64,000 bases of DNA from CAJQQY01 sp045104975. Lineage in GTDB: Bacteria > Bacteroidota > Bacteroidia > Chitinophagales > Saprospiraceae. A model generated the notes under the pieces. The model searched no databases. It worked only from the letters and a program-made list of their open reading frames with translations, and was not told the DNA's origin. Where the stretch lies: assembly GCA_045104975.1 (NCBI GenBank), contig JBGCCY010000011.1:27596-91595 (forward strand). The letters run 5' to 3'. Below, one piece after another: positions 63,201 through 64,000 of the stretch (its first letter is position 1; the number at the start of each line of letters is the position of its first letter). A program made the translations under genes and the position numbers.

Positions 63201-63496
63201 TCTATTCTAATATTAGAAGAGTCAATTTTGAAATTGATTTTGATAATGTGGTCATTTTCCCTAACCCGACAAATGACAATATTTATATTGATATGAGAGA
63301 CTTTGCAGGAAAGAGTGGAACGATTGAAATTTATAATAATTTAGGTCAAAAAATGATGGAGAGAACTTATCTTTCTTTCCCATCCCAACCTGCCATTTTC
63401 GACGTAAGTGGATTGAATAATGGAATGTTTACCATTTCTATTAAAGTTGATAACCACAGAAGATTTACGAAGAAATTTATTGTAAGTAAGTTGTAG
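57212..63496 (+). CDS. Giant mosaic T9SS-secreted adhesin (C-type lectin, HYR, Cys/Asp repeats, discoidin-like domains)
   Basis: 2094 residues. In order: signal peptide (~1-19); Asn/Gly-rich short repeats of the form NNGTxxNxGT (~75-350), likely a beta-helix; HYR-like domain (~425-480); two C-type lectin domains (~485-620 and ~622-755: WIGLTDENVEGTFEWLSGEP, NAGEPND; WIGLNNVGTGSIFNWV, NGEPNG); a CEDVNLSITFDNYPEDISW domain (~760-870); three more HYR-like domains (~875-1090); Cys/Asp repeats (1092-1243, 1404-1463, 1622-1743) alternating with three F5/8C-like domains (~1247-1400, ~1468-1618, ~1748-1910, each with RAIDGNTNG or similar and YVRIQL); type A sorting domain (~2015-2094, VIFPNPTNDNIYIDM). 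It probably binds glycans on the cell surface or in matrix. A terminator follows. Confidence 0.9.
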   Translation: MRNFYSLVLMLLFAVSVQSQTTTIWLGGSSDWDDPTNWTDGVPESGFTVTIPGNPPNGSNFPIFSGGPLLDFTIQSFGGSITFNTVVYNTGTIVNSGGGSVINNSVFINAGMVTFNNNDGTFFNNGTVDNYGTINNAGTSILENPAGSVFNNYGDIDNFGTINNGGSLLNNGNLVSTSTIQNDGAITNNGFMDIAFGGTFTNEVGGNIVNAAGAFVEVNTAFTNAGTITSDGSWFIQVGSTLFDNSGSFTSNGRLDISGLLNNSGTLISNDEMFINDSGKLDNNNIFTNNGTITLSVCGQMIQNANNNIAGTILNDGIIYVLNGSVTVTSNLEFGSEFNDLAQRKAPDTKCRSGMFVFLDENGQGSLDVNAVDKNSYGFCGATLVTRVLSQDQFTVADLGVNELTFTSTDNFGFSSSCTSFITVVDYFAPVVDVDDPEIEFTCPSDITINTLPGASAEVATWTVPTATTTCTTGTGGGGGNLPSCVLVSNNISGYTFLGEFNNSKYYVSTTSTSWSTARDNAIANNGILATINDVAENNFLRDNTAGTNWIGLTDENVEGTFEWLSGEPLTYTNWNAGEPNDYGAGEDRVEFLNNGLWNDNGNNTSRNSIMEIACSADAPSCSDVSNTIAGTTYLGEFEDSKFYVSTNAQTWTDGKVFAEANGGHLAVINSLSENQFIFDNINPASGSVWIGLNNVGTGSIFNWVNSDPINYTNWENGEPNGAPNGHGVRLKNTNGKWTDRLITDLYEVVFEIPCSSNATCEDVNLSITFDNYPEDISWVINDDAGTTVASGGNYGTNPDGSTINISSCLEDGCYDFILTDSYGDGLCCAYGNGSWSIANADGTVYGSGAQFTTTETASFCISINNNPVDPTGGLTVTQITGGQSGQLFPIGDNSVSYSVTDNCGNEEICTFMVTVLENPADITVVDCPVNISVDAAPGAPTASVSWVAPTATTDCFKPNTNIVQTIGQDSGSDFLIGSQNIAYSITDSCGNFMACSFTVTVNEVLATLTLDQCPGDQSIQVAIGETSGIATWDVPTGNSNCYQGSVVANQLVGLSSGSTFPLGVNQVVYVLTDECGNSSLCAFNINVSEVCPDAGTTCDDGDASTENDVEDGNCNCAGTPCPTVGTTCDDGDATTENDIEDGNCNCAGTPCPTVGTTCDDGDATTENDVEDGNCNCAGTPILCPDAGTTCDDGDATTENDLEDGNCNCVGTPCPTAGTTCDDGDANTENDIADGTCGCAGTPIVVGCASTENLSLKPIAVATQSSTQLGAEASRAIDGNTNGDFFAGNSVSLTNWEANAWWEIDLGLVSNIETINIYNREDCCQQFLSNYYILISDAPFTSTSLTETINQAGVISFLQTDQADLPSAISIDEIGRYVRIQLVGTSFLGLTEVEVIGCIAGSGCAPVGTICNDGDATTENDVEDGNCGCAGTPCPIVGTTCDDGNATTENDVADGSCGCAGTPIGGGCAVTENLALNGTATESSVQLNADGSRAIDGNTNGDFYAGNSVSLTNWTSQPWVEVDLGEVGNIETVNVWNRTDCCQGFLKNYYILVSDVPFSSTDLTATLAQSGVDGYLETATADFPTSILINRTGRYVRIQLQGTAFLGLAELEIIGCIDGGGCPAVGTTCDDGDASTENDVEDGNCGCAGTPCPTIGTTCDDGDANTINDVEDGNCNCAGTPINCPDAGTACDDGDASTENDVEDGNCGCAGSPCPTVGTACDDGNADTENDVEDGFCNCAGTPISTGGCVTTSNLALTGIVSQSSTLSAGGITGSAEKAIDGNTNGVFFTGNPSESSVSATNNSTQPYWEIELDANYLIEQIDVYNRTDGADRTNDIYVLVSDVPFTSTDLAGARAEAIWEENVPGLIGSPSTVLPNIIGKYVRVQMEGSGYLVLAEVEVIGCTDPTNVLYAVPNMLYFNAKKNGIYTNIDWLMAKDVEVDFYEVEVSTDGNTFRLLEETNAAQVNSPRQYDLVDLKPAYGENFYRLKVNQLDGSYFYSNIRRVNFEIDFDNVVIFPNPTNDNIYIDMRDFAGKSGTIEIYNNLGQKMMERTYLSFPSQPAIFDVSGLNNGMFTISIKVDNHRRFTKKFIVSKL
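60485..60940 (+). repeat. Tandem 90-bp repeats, block 1 (five copies)
   Basis: In-frame units start at 60485, 60575, 60665, 60761 and 60851. Each encodes 30 residues of the pattern CPxxGTxCDDGDAxTxND then xxDGxCxCxGTP, with four Cys. Units 2 and 3 are nearly identical in DNA, so recent duplication is likely. Confidence 0.92.
61421..61600 (+). repeat. Tandem 90-bp repeats, block 2 (two copies)
   Basis: Units at 61421 and 61511, same 30-residue pattern, between the first and second discoidin-like domains. Confidence 0.9.
62075..62440 (+). repeat. Tandem 90-bp repeats, block 3 (four copies)
   Basis: Units at 62075, 62165, 62261 and 62351 with a 6-bp insert after the second, the same arrangement of inserts as in block 1 after its third unit. 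Confidence 0.9.
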
Positions 63497-63521
63497 ACCT
63501 AAAAGATCATTTAATCATGGG

Positions 63522-63562
63522 AACGGTATTTTTGCAAGTAGCAGAAATACCGTTTTTTTTTT
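63522..63562 (+). terminator. Terminator of the adhesin gene
   Basis: AACGGTATTT (63522-63531) and AAATACCGTT (63545-63554) are perfect arms followed by about ten T. Confidence 0.88.
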
Positions 63563-63709
63563 GAAAGAACTGAATATCGAATGCAAATCTACTTTTTCAC
63601 CTAAGGGTAAATTGATTCTAGAACCGATCATATTTTGATTCCTTCGAATAGATAGAGCAAACCAAGCTGCATCTGAAAATTGATTCCTTAATCCTCAAAT
63701 CATAATTAT

Positions 63710-63717
63710 TACCTTTG
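63710..63717 (+). promoter_or_regulatory. -7 element of the kinase-like gene
   Basis: TACCTTTG fits TAnnTTTG only 9 nt before the ATG at 63727, implying a very short leader. Confidence 0.4.
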
Positions 63718-63726
63718 AGATCATTA

Positions 63727-64000
63727 TGAATGAATATTTTAAATCGATCATTCTGCAGAGGACAGGAGCTACTTCTTTATTTGAAAAAGAGATGATTCAG
63801 GAATTGTGGAGTGGCTACGGAAAAATCATGCGAATTGGATTGGAGGATGCTTCTATCGAAAGTGTAGTAGTAAAACACGTTCAATTGCCGACATATAAAA
63901 ATCACCCGCGCGGATGGAATACAGATATCGGTCATCAACGAAAGATCAAATCATACAAGGTAGAAACCAAATGGTATGAAACATACAGCAAAAGTAGTAC
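63727..64000 (+). CDS. Phosphotransferase/ecdysteroid-kinase-like protein, N-terminal part (runs off right edge)
   Basis: An open frame of 91 codons from the ATG at 63727 to the window end. The translation has IQELWSGYGKIMRIGLEDASIESVVVKHV, like the N-lobe of a small-molecule kinase. HPRGWNTDIGHQRKIKSYKVETKWYETYS follows, the conserved region of bacterial EcKinase/choline-kinase-like proteins, where Lys and Glu help bind ATP. The substrate is unknown. The catalytic loop lies beyond the edge. Confidence 0.7.

Noticed and set aside
1..64000. tRNA, rRNA, integrase, transposase or prophage genes
   Set aside because: None recognised on either strand by reading; a covariance and profile search would be needed to exclude a missed tRNA.

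Overview
This AT-rich window looks like a chromosomal segment of a gliding-type Bacteroidota, most likely from the Saprospirales or a neighbouring group. Three kinds of evidence point there. Several large secreted proteins end in type IX secretion sorting domains: type A in the genes ending at 19304 and 63496, type B in the gene ending at 27976. Many genes have an upstream TAnnTTTG box, the Bacteroidota -7 element. Families typical of the phylum recur: DUF4105, DUF1573, MORN-repeat and CotH proteins, lipoproteins and short outer-membrane barrels. I see no rRNA or tRNA gene, no insertion sequence and no CRISPR array.

Layout. 1-3468 (minus): ccmF (cut by the window edge), ccmE with a CxxxY haem-attachment variant, an outer-membrane barrel and a DUF4105 protein. 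3495-4202: an FtsE-like ATPase. 4203-5259: a gene-free kilobase. 5260-19051: mixed housekeeping and envelope genes, including a YyaL-type thioredoxin-domain lipoprotein, a YkuK protein, a ChbG-like deacetylase, a six-hairpin glycosidase, a MarR regulator next to hpd, an OmpA/DinB overlapping pair and aspC. 19304-29367: secreted and lipid-anchored proteins (LTD/CotH protein, di-haem peroxidase, MORN protein, DNRLRE protein) with trmN6, a small HTH protein, a DUF1295 enzyme and a GNAT enzyme between them. 29524-34814: thioredoxin divergent from holA, a CBS protein, a DUF6503 lipoprotein and an S9 peptidase.

35143-42143 is a complete trpEGDCFBA operon. It is preceded by an ORF for a 21-residue leader peptide with three consecutive Trp codons and by a terminator/antiterminator pair, so it should be controlled by ribosome-mediated attenuation.

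42193-47528 (minus) is the most unusual part: a two-gene conflict-system-like module. The first gene fuses a SIR2-like domain to a TIR domain. The second encodes an nSTAND NTPase, a coiled coil, one membrane helix and WD40 blades. By eye the SIR2 and TIR catalytic positions are substituted, and the WD40 gene is cut by a stop plus a frame change, so its last five blades lie in a detached frame. A zinc-ribbon NUDIX hydrolase is divergent from it.

47751-56611 holds an OmpA lipoprotein, a SPOUT methyltransferase with pyrG, a DUF1573 protein, a PolX-like protein whose polymerase motif is degraded but whose PHP motif is intact, a barrel protein and a thiolase. 57212-63496 is a 2094-residue mosaic adhesin (repeat-rich N-terminus, two C-type lectin domains, HYR domains, eleven 30-residue Cys/Asp repeats, three discoidin-like domains, T9SS tail). 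A kinase-like gene runs off the right edge.

Intergenic spaces carry several families of small palindromic or inverted-repeat elements. One family built on CCAGATTTT occurs four times, always at gene 3' ends; two further elements lie inside the trp operon.
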